From NCBI GenBank assembly GCA_951799405.1, contig OX637362.1, forward strand, positions 8,262,703 through 8,326,702: DNA of 64,000 nucleotides. The letters run 5' to 3'. This DNA is from Agapetus fuscipes (lineage: Eukaryota > Arthropoda > Insecta > Trichoptera > Glossosomatidae). The notes below the pieces were generated by a model. That model was not told where the DNA came from. It did no database searches and saw only the letters and a program-made list of their open reading frames with translations. Below, piece by piece: positions 31,396 to 40,817 of this stretch. Position 1 is the first letter of the stretch. Every line of letters starts with the position of its first letter. A program made the translations under genes and the position numbers.

Positions 31396-31638
31396 TTACT
31401 GAGGGGGAGGGGGGGGAGTGTTATGTGGGCGGGGTGTAGTAGGAAACATAGAAAGTAGGGGAGAAGTGTTAGGAAATATAATACTATTTAAGAGATTACT
31501 TACTGAATTAATATTTTTTTGGATTTCTAGGTTTTCAAAATTATTCATGATTTTACCTTTGTAGGGAATGGAGTGAAGGAGTTTTAGTTTGTGGGTATGA
31601 AAGGAATGGTTAGACTCTATTATATGGTTGGCGAATTC
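31396..31638 (-). pseudogene. PLE GIY-YIG ORF C-terminus, left arm
   Basis: The codons EFANHIIESNHSFHTHKLKL through a Pro-rich end are the same as in the right arm. The endonuclease motif is not included; upstream residues of the open frame belong to the spacer read in the wrong sense. Confidence 0.75.
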
Positions 31639-31642
31639 GATC

Positions 31643-31968
31643 TGAAATATATAGGTCAAACTGCAAGAAACCTTAAAACTAGAATTCAAGAACACCGCCG
31701 TTGCCTAACAAGCAACGGTCATTCTGAATTCGCCAACCATATAATAGAGTCTAACCATTCCTTTCATACCCACAAACTAAAACTCCTTCACTCCATTCCC
31801 TACAAAGGTAAAATCATGAATAATTTTGAAAACCTAGAAATCCAAAAAAATATTAATTCAGTAAGTAATCTCTTAAATAGTATTATATTTCCTAACACTT
31901 CTCCCCTACTTTCTATGTTTCCTACTACACCCCACCCACATAACACTCCCCCCCCTCCCCCTCAGTAA
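31643..31968 (+). pseudogene. Penelope-like element GIY-YIG endonuclease fragment
   Basis: The true coding part begins near 31646 with KYIGQTARNLKTRIQEHRR, the YIG half of the GIY-YIG nuclease motif with its conserved Arg and the following His. EFANHII, KLKLLHSIPYKGK and FENLEIQKN follow, with the Glu that is catalytic in this fold. It ends in a Pro run (TPPPPPQ). In PLEs this nuclease is fused behind the reverse transcriptase and nicks the target. The RT and the GIY half are missing. The first 17 residues of the open frame are read-through of the opposite arm. Confidence 0.85.
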
Positions 31969-32017
31969 TTCAAATCCTCACGTCATAATGTATTGTATTT
32001 GTATGTTAGTTTATATT

Positions 32018-32064
32018 TACACCTGAAGATGGGAGGTATTGCTTCTCCCGAAACCGGTAGTGTT
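32018..32064 (+). ncRNA. Hammerhead ribozyme, PLE right arm (intact core)
   Basis: CTGAAGA at 32023-32029, a GGGAG/CTCCC stem (32031-32035 with 32045-32049) and GAAA at 32050-32053. Helix III is the minimal ACCGGT with A32059 as cleavage nucleotide. Helix I pairs ACAC (32019-32022) with GTGT (32060-32063). All core bases are conserved. Confidence 0.7.
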
Positions 32065-32139
32065 TAAAAAATAATAAAAGCTCATGTGAATTGTAACAAA
32101 GAAGTTTTTTATTTTAATCCAGAAAATCATTTCTGACAG

Positions 32140-32255
32140 TATGCAAGGACAGAGTCAAGTGAAGGCACTTGCGTGGAGGTACCGGCCACCCCTAGAGGAA
32201 TGGCGGCAGGATACAAGACAAGGCAAGACTGAAGACACCCTTGGTAGTATCTTTG
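32140..32255 (+). mobile_element. RTE-B 3' end
   Basis: 'GCAAGGACAGAGTCAAGTG', 'GTGGAGGTACCGGCCACC' and the tail 'GATACAAGACAAGGCAAG'. Confidence 0.8.
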
Positions 32256-32574
32256 TTTTGGCATTAATTAAGTACGGCAACAACTATTTGCCTGTTCGAA
32301 ATTTCGTAACTGAATTCACAGTTGTGCGAAAACAAACCAAGAAAGTTAAAGGAAATCATTAAAACAATACTAATATAAGCACTCGAGTTATGGCGCATAG
32401 TATTTTCATCGCTTATATAGCGGTGAGAACGATAAAGACTTCTAAATATCGAGGAAATTATTAATCAATATACCAGGTGATTTAGTAGAGTATGATTTCC
32501 ATAAGCAACTACTCACACCGGGACAGTGGTTACTTGAAAGTAAGTAAAAGTTAAGTGAAAGTCCGACTTGTAGG
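32256..32574. other. Spacer, nothing recognised
   Basis: No motif seen. Confidence 0.35.
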
Positions 32575-32714
32575 TTTGTGTAATGTTGACCACCCATACT
32601 GGAAAAATTGGTCCACTTTGCTAATGTTTAATAAGAGCAAGACGGCATGAGTTGCAGGGCTTATGTTTATTTAAGATTTGTTTCATTTTATTTTGTAAGT
32701 ACACATGCGGCATA

Positions 32715-33300
32715 TTGTCCCCTTAGTGTTTGATTGTCTCATATCCATCAAAGGTAATTTCACTTGAGCAAAGTCGGGTCGATAGCTCAGGTGGTAGAGT
32801 GCTTGCATTCCATGCCGAAAGCTCGGGTTCGAATCCCACCGAGGGTGTCAGAAATGATTTCCCGTTTCGGTGTTTATTTCAAACCTCAAAATAAAATACC
32901 GGCAAGGTTTACTCAGCCTTCACAAGAAATGAGTACCAGCACTCTCGGGAGCTGGGAAACCTCCACTTCAACTGAAGTGTTTGGCGTAAGGCCAGCCCCC
33001 TTACCTGTAAAAATAAATAGGTTCAACTTGCCACATGCGACCCCTTCGGGATAACGCGGCAAGAAGTTACACTATATGTGCAGCCTAGTTGCGTTTTTTT
33101 TTAATGTTTGTATGCGTACTGGACTAATGTGTCATGAAAACTGAAAATTGATTTTTAAAATATTTGAAACTACTCTCACATTATGGTGTTCTTCATTTTT
33201 TTCTTAGCTCAGATAGTGTAGAATGTGATTCTCAAGACATTTTATTTGAAAAGTCATTTTTTCAAATGGTAGGTAAGCCAAACAAGCACCGCGGGGACAA
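32715..33300. mobile_element. MITE-2, copy 2, containing a SINE-B
   Basis: Ends 'TTGTCCCCTTAGTGTTTG' and 'CAAGCACCGCGGGGACAA' are inverted repeats of about 30 bp. Without the SINE-B the element is about 255 bp, like copy 1. Flanks are compatible with a TA-type duplication (CATA before, TATA after). Confidence 0.78.
32775..33105 (+). mobile_element. SINE-B, full length, inside MITE-2
   Basis: 'GGGTCGATAGCTCAGGTGG' to 'TGTGCAGCCTAGTTGCG' and T-rich end. The sequence is close to the left part of the 15454 copy, so both belong to one young subtype. Confidence 0.9.
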
Positions 33301-33352
33301 TATATAAGCGTGAACTTATACGTGGCTGCTTTTTGGAGAGACATTTTTTACC

Positions 33353-33608
33353 TATAATCTAAGTTGCAAAGATATATTAACATTCAAAACTCATATTAAA
33401 TTCATGCCCACAAACAGACACGTGTAAGTTTGCGCTTACAAATGCTGCATATGCACTTACAAATTTAAATCCAAACCTCAAATGAACAAAAACCCGCAAC
33501 TTTTGCTGACCTTCCCTGAAAAAGCGGTGATATTCGCAAAGTAAGCCATTTGTTAAAGTATGGATGGTCAGCCTCATACCACCAACCTATACTCGTAAGT
33601 CAAGGAAT
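33353..33608 (-). mobile_element. RTE-A 3' module, full length
   Basis: Minus strand from 'CCTTGACTTACGAGTATAGG' (a small insertion in the head) to 'TTTGCAACTTAGATTATAGG'. Confidence 0.82.
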
Positions 33609-33931
33609 CATATATGAATCCTTAATTTTAATAAATCTTGGCATCCTACATTACAGATAACAGATTCATAGCCTAGTCATTTCGGACCCTATCGTTCAGA
33701 GTGTTATCACTTACCACTAACAACTAACCACTCTCTGCAGCAGCATTTAGGCCTTCTACTTGTACAGCTTGCCGCAGTGTTTATATTGGTTATTTTCTAG
33801 ATAACATCACGCCTGGGCGCCATTACTGATTATTTCTTTCACCTCACACACGACCAGGAAAACGGTTTATTACAGTAGAATAAATATGCGACGGGTAAAT
33901 ATATCGATCGACATTTCCAAATAACAAAACA
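33609..33931. other. Spacer, nothing recognised
   Basis: No motif seen. Confidence 0.35.
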
Positions 33932-34355
33932 AAATGAACTTGCAAATGAAACCCAAACCTCAAATGAACATAAACCCTACAACTTTTGCCGACCTTCCCT
34001 GACATTTATCATTTAAGATTTATATTAAATGCATTCCCACAAGCATGCATGTATAATTTCGCACTAACACATGCCGCATGTGGACCTATGTACAATATAA
34101 AAATCCAATCTCAAATGAACATAAGCCCTGCAACTCTTGCCGACCTTGTCAGACACAGGGGTGACGTTGGCAAAGGGAGCCATTTTCTACAGCATGGTTG
34201 GTCAGCCGCATACTAACCTTTAAGTCAAGGAACATACATGACAAATTACATTTTGAAAATCAATAAATAATAATATGTATGGACATCTCAAACTAAATAA
34301 AAAACAAATTCTAATTTAAAAAACCCTAGCCGCCAACATTACAGATAAACCGCCA
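33932..34355 (-). mobile_element. Two RTE-A 3' copies in tandem
   Basis: 34004-34355 contains the RTE-A stop region ('GCGGTTTATCTGTAATGTTGG' in part), UTR and most of the module; its end at 34004 abuts a second partial module (33932-34003). Confidence 0.75.
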
Positions 34356-35134
34356 TTTTTAAAAATATGCACCAGAAACTGATTTTCTTTTACTTACATG
34401 ATGTTTAAACGAAAAACAAATCTTTATGGTAGTAGAAAATTTGCAAGAATTCTTTCATCTTATTTTCTTTCAAAGTTATTTTATAACAGAAAGAAGCTTT
34501 GAAAGAGTTTTTTTATTACTTTCATACCCCATCAAAACTTGCAACAATCTTCCTTAATAAATATAACAAAATTTTCAGATTCTCCACCCGAGGATAACCC
34601 ATTGTGTAAATTCCTGACCATAGCGTGAATAGAAAAATGCATGGAAAATACAAAAGCACCTCTAGAGGTTGATTAAGTTTTCATACATTTTGTCTATTTA
34701 TGCTTGTGAATTTACGTATTTTTTCATACTAAGTAAGTACCCCTACTTGTGAAGCTTATTTTTCCGACACTTGATAGTTCTTTTTAGTTCGTTCTAACGC
34801 AAAAAAGAACTTGTTTAGATTTTCCAAAAGCAAATTGTTTTCTTTCAACTTTATCATGAACACAATGGAGTCCGCACATTTGAGCCGGGCATAAAATGTA
34901 ACGTCACCTTGCCGGGTTGCTAAGGATTCCAGTTCTGGATGTAAACACCACCTTCCTTGAAATGTAATCCAAAGAAAATGAAATGTTTCACTGGAGAAAG
35001 GACACACAGTTATACTTCAAAACAAAAATATGTAGGTTTTTTGAAAGAACGCGAAATAGCTTTGCACCATATTAATCATATTTTTCATTAGTTGTCACTG
35101 TAAGCTTACTCTTTAATGGGGACATTGATCGTTA
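34356..35134. other. Spacer, no recognised gene
   Basis: Contains an 83-codon frame at 34756-35007 (-) with no family resemblance that I can name. Confidence 0.4.
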
Positions 35135-35655
35135 ATCTAGAATCTAAGTTGCAAAGATATTTTGAAATCTGAGGCTTATATTTAATGCACTCTCACGGGC
35201 GGAAACATGCAAGCTCGCGCTTGCACATATTGAAAGTGTACTAGTACGTTGGCCGGTCCGTCTTCTAGTGGTTTTTAATGGTTGTGGGTTCGAATCCCGG
35301 CGGAACACAAAAAAAATACCATTGACATTTTCAAAATTTGCTCTTCGCTGGGTGAAAAATTCATATACATTTACCAAAGACCGGTCAGTAAAGGTCCATC
35401 CAGCCTTACAGCAATTGGATCTTGCTTGAGAATAGGTGCTTTCTACTCGCAGAGGGCTCTTGAGGTGTGACACAAACAAAAAAAGCGCTCACCAAATAAA
35501 TCATCCTAATATTATTATTACTAAAAAAACATGTGAACATGAAACTTACTACTGCAGCCGAATTTTCCTGAAACTGGGGTGGTATTGGCAAGAAGGAACC
35601 AAGTTTTTATAGCATGGGGGTCAGCCTCATACCATTCTATTAGACAAGGAAAATT
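35135..35655 (-). mobile_element. RTE-A 3' module split by SINE-A1
   Basis: Right part 35655-35530 (head, 'CTAATAGAATGGTATGAGG') and left part 35230-35135 ('AGCGCGAGCTTGCATG' to 'TTTGCAACTTAGATTC'). Confidence 0.72.
35232..35515 (+). mobile_element. SINE-A, subtype A1, head shortened
   Basis: 'GGCCGGTCCGTCTTCTAGTG' lacks the anticodon region but keeps the B box. The A1 end 'AGAGGGCTCTTGAGGTGTG ... AAATAAATCATCCTAATAT' is present. Confidence 0.82.
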
Positions 35656-35714
35656 TTTGATCCAGTAAATAGGGTAGAAAACCTTCATCTCTCACTTAAT
35701 ATGTAGTTCTATAC

Positions 35715-35850
35715 ATCAAATGTAAGAGCAACACAAGTAGCCTATATGTAGTGCTTCTTATCGCGTTGACCCCCGAAGAGGTCTCAGTGTAACTTATTTA
35801 TTTTCACATGTTAGTGGTTTAGCCTTTTGCCAATCACTTTACTTGAGGAA
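35715..35850 (-). mobile_element. SINE-B remnant
   Basis: Old 3' part: 'CACATATAGGCTACTTGTG' orientation with 'GATAAGAAGCACTACAT'. Confidence 0.5.
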
Positions 35851-36133
35851 ACGATTATTCTGCTGCCGAGAGAACATTATTTAATTTTATCTATAACAAT
35901 CGGTTTAAATAAAATAAAGATATTGCAAAGCGTTGTATGAATCAAACTAAAGCAAATTACAGGTTTTATTAATCGGTTTTCAGTCTATCTCATTTATAAT
36001 TTATATTTTAATTATTTAATTTATTTCTCGTGTCAAACAGTCATGTGTTTAATCTATGAAAGCTAAAAACATTGAATAAGAAATCAACCATAGGTGATAA
36101 GCTAATGACAGCGTTTTTTTAATCACTGTGAAA

Positions 36134-36455
36134 GTCCGGTAGATCGCTTAGTTAGTAGAGTGCTGGCATTCTATGCCGAGAGCTCGAATTCGAATCTCAG
36201 AGAGAGTGCCAAAAATCATTTTCCGTTTTGGTGTTTATTTCAACCCCAAAATAAATATCGGTAACATTTACTCACTAGGCTTCACTAGAAATGAGTAACA
36301 ATCCCCTTGGAAGCTGGGAAACCCCCATTTCAACTGAAGTGGTTGGCTCAAGGCCGGCTTCTTAAGCTGTAAAAATAAATAGTTTCCTCTCGCTACATAC
36401 GACCCTTCGGGGAGAACGCAGAAAGTAGTTCCGCTATAAATGTAGCTTATTCATG
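36134..36455 (+). mobile_element. SINE-B, full length, older
   Basis: 'GTCCGGTAGATCGCTTAGTT' to 'GTTCCGCTATAAATGTAGC'. Body complete with about 15 percent differences from the 32775 copy. A SINE-A head fragment follows at 36458-36500. Confidence 0.8.
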
Positions 36456-36519
36456 TTCACCGTTCCGTAGTCTAGTGTTTAACGCTTCTGATTTGTTATC
36501 GGAAAGTCTTTCGCATGTG

Positions 36520-36935
36520 AGTCGATGTTTGATCGTATTACTTGTCTTTTGCAGGAGCTTCACTGGTTCCCTGTCCCAGAGCGGGTCGAGCGTAAAAATG
36601 CTTGATGGTCCACAAAGCTCTTTTTGAAAAAACAATTCCAATACCTCGCTGAACTTAACAAGCCCGCTGCTATTGGCAAAAAAACCTAAACTCTGCGCTT
36701 GGCACAACCCGGAACCAAACCACTAATTAATGACGGTTATGGTTCGTTTGCGGTTATCGGTCCTCTGACCTGGAGCCACCTGCCTCATCATGTGAGACAT
36801 AAAAAAACCATTGGAAGTTCTGAAATGCACTGAAGACAAGCATTTACACGAGCGCCCTTGGAGTGACCACATCACGAAACGGTGCTTTAAAGAATCATCA
36901 TCTTCTTTTTCAAGATTGGTCTACACTTTACAGCA
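36520..36935 (+). pseudogene. LINE C-terminal fragment (L2/Crack/CR1-like)
   Basis: Plus-strand codons give LQELHWFPVPERVERK at the start and, after frame changes, LRLAQPGTKPLINDGYGSF, AVIGPLTWSHLPHHVR, and a final segment after the domain. This is the 'LHWLPV..R...K ... YG.RAFS..AP.LWN.LP..IR' signature found behind the RT domain of CR1, L2 and related LINEs. Several indels. No RT core. Confidence 0.72.
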
Positions 36936-37088
36936 ATGTTCATCTACCCGTGCTGCCATTTCTCCCTATCTAAGCTTTAAGCTCTTTGTGAGAAGAACAA
37001 CACGTAAAATCAAGATTAATTCATTTCGCTGGTCGATGGAATGCCACTAAGGCCTTAAATGTGGCAGTTTCCCTTTCTTTCCAAATCC

Positions 37089-37420
37089 TGTAACGCAACT
37101 ACGCAACTAAGCTACACATATAGTGTAACTTCCTGCCGCGTTATCCCGAAGGGGTCGCATGTGGCGAGTTGAACCTATTTATTTTTACAGGTAAGGGGGC
37201 CGGCCTTACGCCAACCACTTCAGTTGAAGTGGGGGTTTCCCAGTTCCCGAAAGGGCTGGTACTCATTTCTTGTGAAGGCTGAGTAAACCTTGCCGGTATT
37301 TTATTTGGGGTTTGAAATAAACACCGAAACGGGAAATCATTTCTGACAATTTCGGTAAGAATCGAACCCGAGCTCACGGCATGGAGTGCAAGCACTCTAC
37401 CAACTGAGCTATCGACCGGA
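37089..37420 (-). mobile_element. SINE-B, full length
   Basis: 'GTCCGGTCGATAGCTCAG' at 37420 to 'CTTAGTTGCGTAGTTGCG' at 37089. Shares the terminal 'GCGTAGTTGCG' extension with the copy at 25818. Confidence 0.9.
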
Positions 37421-37655
37421 CGCAGTGCAGCTGACGAAGTAGGTTTTTCTGCTTTTGAAGATGATATTCTTCTCGTTTACAAAAAAGTGCCCTTTGCTTG
37501 ATGTCTTCCAGCCCCCTCTGGTTTCAGCACCATTGGACGATCCTTTTCGGCCACCAGTCGTGGTCTTGTCTTGCGACGTGAGCACAGGCAGAGTTCAAAC
37601 TTGCTGTTGTCTCAATAACGCAAATCATCCCCTTGACCAGCGACAAGTACTTTAT

Positions 37656-37934
37656 TTTTTGAGAAATCCTGTGCGGGAGACTCCCTAGATTTCAGAGACC
37701 CTAGGCGTCTATGACACTTGTTGTAATGCCGCAAAGGTGTTGTTTACGAGTTTGGTCGTCGCAAGGCTGGATGGACCTTTAGTGACCGGTCTTTGGTAAA
37801 GGAATATGAATTTTTCACCCAGCGAAGAGTGTATTTGAAAATATAAATGTTTTGTTTGTGGTCCACCGGGATTCGAAACAACAACCTTCCATTTACGAGT
37901 CAATAGTATTAACCACTGGACTACGGACCGGTCA
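37656..37934 (-). mobile_element. SINE-A2 with internal deletion
   Basis: Head 'GACCGGTCCGTAGTCCAG' at 37934; A2 end 'GGAGTCTCCCGCACAGG' at 37670. About 45 nt between 'CCATCCAGCC' and 'GCGACGACC' are missing. Confidence 0.82.
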
Positions 37935-39284
37935 AATAATTGTTATTAAAACATGAATAATTATCTCAAATATTTGGCAAAATCATCCATTTTGTTTTGG
38001 CGATATTAAAGTAAATATACATTTTTTTGCTTCGGTTACAAGGAATTTACGAATAAAAACTCCCCCTCACAGAAGCTAATGAAGCCATCTGTCTTCTTCT
38101 TACAAAAATAATGCATGTCATTCGAACCCGAACCACAAAGTTGCTGACTCGGCAGGCAAACGTTTTTCAAACTGTGCTAACGACCAAATAATCAAACAAG
38201 TGAGAAAATAAAATTATACAGTTTTTTTCCATTTCATGGTGAAGCTATGTATGTAAAAAAATGTGGAAGTTTTTTAGACCTTTTTCAGAAATTATTCTTT
38301 TATAAGATCTATTCCTTCAATGTTTTTTTACATCTTTTGCCGCCATTCCCTGAAATAAAGTTGATATTGAAAGTATTTTCAAAATATGAGGTCAACCTCA
38401 TACCAACGACCTTGTCAAAACATGCATGGTAGAGAAATATTTTAAAACTACAATCTTCGATCACGAGCAACAAAAATGATTGTAAATGTTTTTTGTTCTT
38501 CTTCGAAGGAGAAGAAACACATACAACATATAAATTCATATACTTCGTTAAAAAAAAATTGTTCTTCTCAGCAGCATGGTTCGAATAATTTGTTTTTTTA
38601 ATCCGACATAAAATGAAAATTTAATTTGTTTAAAATATTTTTTCATTATATTTCAATCACATTTTCTTGGTCTCCATTCGAAAAGCTTCTTAGGGAGTAA
38701 ACCAAAGGGAAGCCTTTGCTTCGAGCATTTCTAAGACATGAGGCTCAAATATTTCCTTTGAGGATGATGACGATGACGACTGACAAGCCTTAAATCATCG
38801 GAGCAAAAAGTAAGAAACTTATCGTTTCAACTTAACAGTAGCGTTTAAAAAATTATGTGTAGAAACTAAAAGCTCACTTGAGACGCTGTTCTAGTTTTTA
38901 TATATTTTTTGGTGTAAGCAATGGTTGAGATAAGAATTTTTTTTATACTTGGGGAGCAGGGTACTATGTGAAAGTTCAACGAGATAAAATGGGCCTTTTG
39001 CTTTCGCTTTCTGCTTGAAGCAATTCTCAAAGATTTTAAGGCCGATATACTAGTACACTACAATCAATCTTACATCTTTTTTCTTTGATTGTTGCTTTGT
39101 TCTCTCTTTGCCTTTTTTATCGTAAGGTTAAAAAATTCAAGGACTTTAAATGTGTAGATGAAGAATTGATGAAATTATAATTGTAACATTTTTTGTGTAT
39201 CCTTAATATTTGTATTTTATAAAAATTAACGGTATTAAATAAAGTTGAAAAAATTCACTTTCACTTTCATGGCCAACGTAAACC
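37935..39284. other. Spacer with RTE-A debris
   Basis: 38330-38425 on the minus strand resembles an RTE-A module ('GGTATGAGGTTGACCTC', 'CAGGGAATGGCGGC'). The rest, including an acidic-codon run near 38755-38780, has no identifiable gene. Confidence 0.4.
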
Positions 39285-39335
39285 GCCTTGCCTTGAAGAT
39301 GCTTTCTGCTCGTGAAAGCGAAACGTCGGTAGATG
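39285..39335 (+). ncRNA. PLE hammerhead, one core base changed
   Basis: TTGAAGA (39293-39299), a perfect 6-bp stem GCTTTC/GAAAGC, GAAA at 39320-39323, helix III ACGT and C39327. Only C3 of the core is changed (to T). Confidence 0.55.
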
Positions 39336-39483
39336 TAGGAGCTGCAAATAGAACATGATCAAACCCGAAAAAACACAAAAACGATTGGTTTGTTCAAATG
39401 AACGGTGATATCAAATTAAACGTTCCTTATATTATATTTATTTGTGCACATTTTTTTTCATAGATATATATTTTTTTTAAACA

Positions 39484-39655
39484 GCTGCTGTTAGGCTGGA
39501 TGGACCTTTGGTGACCGGTCTTCAGAAAAGGCACATAAATTTTCCAATCCAGCGAAGAGCAAATTGTATTTTTTTGTTCTGCCGGCAAACGAACCCAAAA
39601 CCTTTGGACTCCAAGACCGAAGCGTTAACTCTACGAGACTACGCACCGCTATTTA
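39484..39655 (-). mobile_element. SINE-A head and body
   Basis: Body well kept ('AAGACCGGTCACCAAAGG'), head diverged ('GCGTAGTCTCGTAGAGTTAA'). It lies between the two degenerate PLE ends. Confidence 0.7.
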
Positions 39656-40277
39656 TGGTGCAAAAAACAAAACAACAGAAAATATACTTTACATTGTTGA
39701 GTTTCTCGCAGAATCGAATTGTGAATTTCTTGCAATAGCTTTGGGGATTATCACGATTCTAAACCCAACCTCGTTTGCGAGATTTAATAGGAATGAGTTT
39801 TCCGGAAGATAACGGATGGTTTACAGTAATGCCCGGGATTAACGATTTCTCTGCCGACGATGCCCGGTCGATAGCTCAGTGGTTGAAAAAAACTCAATAT
39901 TTTAGAACTCTTTCGGATTAGACTATGTTCTATTCGCGGCTTTTTAACCTGCTGACGTTTCGCTTCTACAATTGGAAAGCATTTTCAAGGTTTTATATCA
40001 AAGCAACGCGGTGGTCTTCACTTCAAATTACTGTTGGTAGCTAACTGGAAGTATGATTATCTCTATCCTCTTCCCTTGTAGTAATTTTTGGGGAGAGAAA
40101 TCTATAAAAAAAATCGTCCATCTGGCGTCAGATGTCTCTTAGAAGGCACATTTAAAATGAATAATAAAATATCACTCAAACATGATCGCCTAAAAAGGCA
40201 TCTACAAGATTAGTGAAAGGTGTAATTTGTAATGATATTTTCATTAAATTAATTAATGTCTTCATCCTATACGAAAT
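39656..40277. other. Spacer with SINE-B head and second PLE end
   Basis: 39863-39886 is the first 24 nt of a SINE-B ('CCCGGTCGATAGCTCAGTGG'). 39887-39985 (-) is the partner PLE end. 39990-40277 is unassigned. Confidence 0.5.
39935..39985 (-). ncRNA. Degenerate PLE hammerhead, partner copy
   Basis: TTGAAAA replaces CTGANGA. GCTT/AAGC stem, GAAACGTC present. After the cleavage site both partners share 'GAATAGAACAT' and similar text, so they are one family in inverted orientation. Confidence 0.45.
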
Positions 40278-40440
40278 CCTTGATTTATGGGCTGGTATTA
40301 AGCTGAACACCCATACTGTAAAACATGGTTCACTTAAACAATGTGAAATGATAGATTTCAGGGAAGGGCGGCAAGATTTGCAGGGTTTAAGCGCGTGCTT
40401 ACATTTTTTTATATAATATATGAGTTTTGTTTTTAATATA
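40278..40440 (+). mobile_element. RTE-A 3' module, shortened
   Basis: 'CCTTGATTTATGGGCTGG' to 'GCAAGATTTGCAGGGTTTA', then a truncated end. Confidence 0.68.
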
Positions 40441-40494
40441 AGCTCTTCAACTTACATTATATTACATTGCATGAAAATAGTGATGAAACTAGAT

Positions 40495-40600
40495 GAGATG
40501 AAAGAAGTATGCAAGGACAGAGTCAAGTGGAGGCACTTGTGTGGAGGTACTGGCCACACCTAGAGGAATAGCGGTAAGATACAAGACAAGACAAGACATT
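40495..40600 (+). mobile_element. RTE-B 3' end with (ACAAG)n tail
   Basis: 'GATGAAAGAAGTATGCAAGG', 'GTGGAGGTACTGGCCACAC', tail 'ATACAAGACAAGACAAGAC'. MITE-2 copy 3 begins right behind the tail. Confidence 0.8.
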
Positions 40601-40602
40601 AT

Positions 40603-40817
40603 AGATCGTCTCCCCTAGTGCTTGTTTGGCTTATGTACCATTTGATTCAAAGATGATCTTTTAATGAATCACATTTTACACAATCTGAGCTTAGCAGAAA
40701 ATCTAAGAGTTTGAAATATTTTCTAAGTTAATTTCCAGTTTCCAGTAGAATACAACATTGTTCATGTGAAATAACCTTTGATACACATAAGACAAACAAG
40801 CACTACGGGGATGAGAT
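40603..40817. mobile_element. MITE-2, copy 3
   Basis: 'CCCCTAGTGCTTGTTTGGC' and 'ACAAACAAGCACTACGGGG' are the inverted ends. The interior 'ACACAATCTGAGCTTAGC' is the reverse of copies 1 and 2. Confidence 0.75.

Larger units (their letters stand above)
31262..32108. mobile_element. Inverted pair of Penelope-like element 3' ends
   Basis: The arms 31262-31638 (minus sense) and 31736-32108 (plus sense) are near-perfect inverted repeats of about 375 bp that meet around a 97-bp spacer. Each arm starts at a GAATTC and runs through the end of the GIY-YIG ORF, a C-rich 3' part, a hammerhead core and 'AATTGTAACAAAGAAG'. The plus copy extends through the spacer and is thus slightly longer. A 26-nt A-run lies at the left border (31234-31259). 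Confidence 0.85.
32575..33350 (+). mobile_element. RTE-A 3' module split by MITE-2
   Basis: Left part 32575-32714 ('GTGTAATGTTGACCACCC' to 'GTACACATGCGGCATA') and right part from 33301 ('TATATAAGCGTGAACTTATA') are the two halves of one module. It is the outermost layer of a three-level nest. Confidence 0.75.

Noticed and set aside
31396..31695. Two separate genes on opposite strands in the PLE region
   Set aside because: They are the two arms of one inverted repeat. Only the plus copy keeps part of the nuclease motif.
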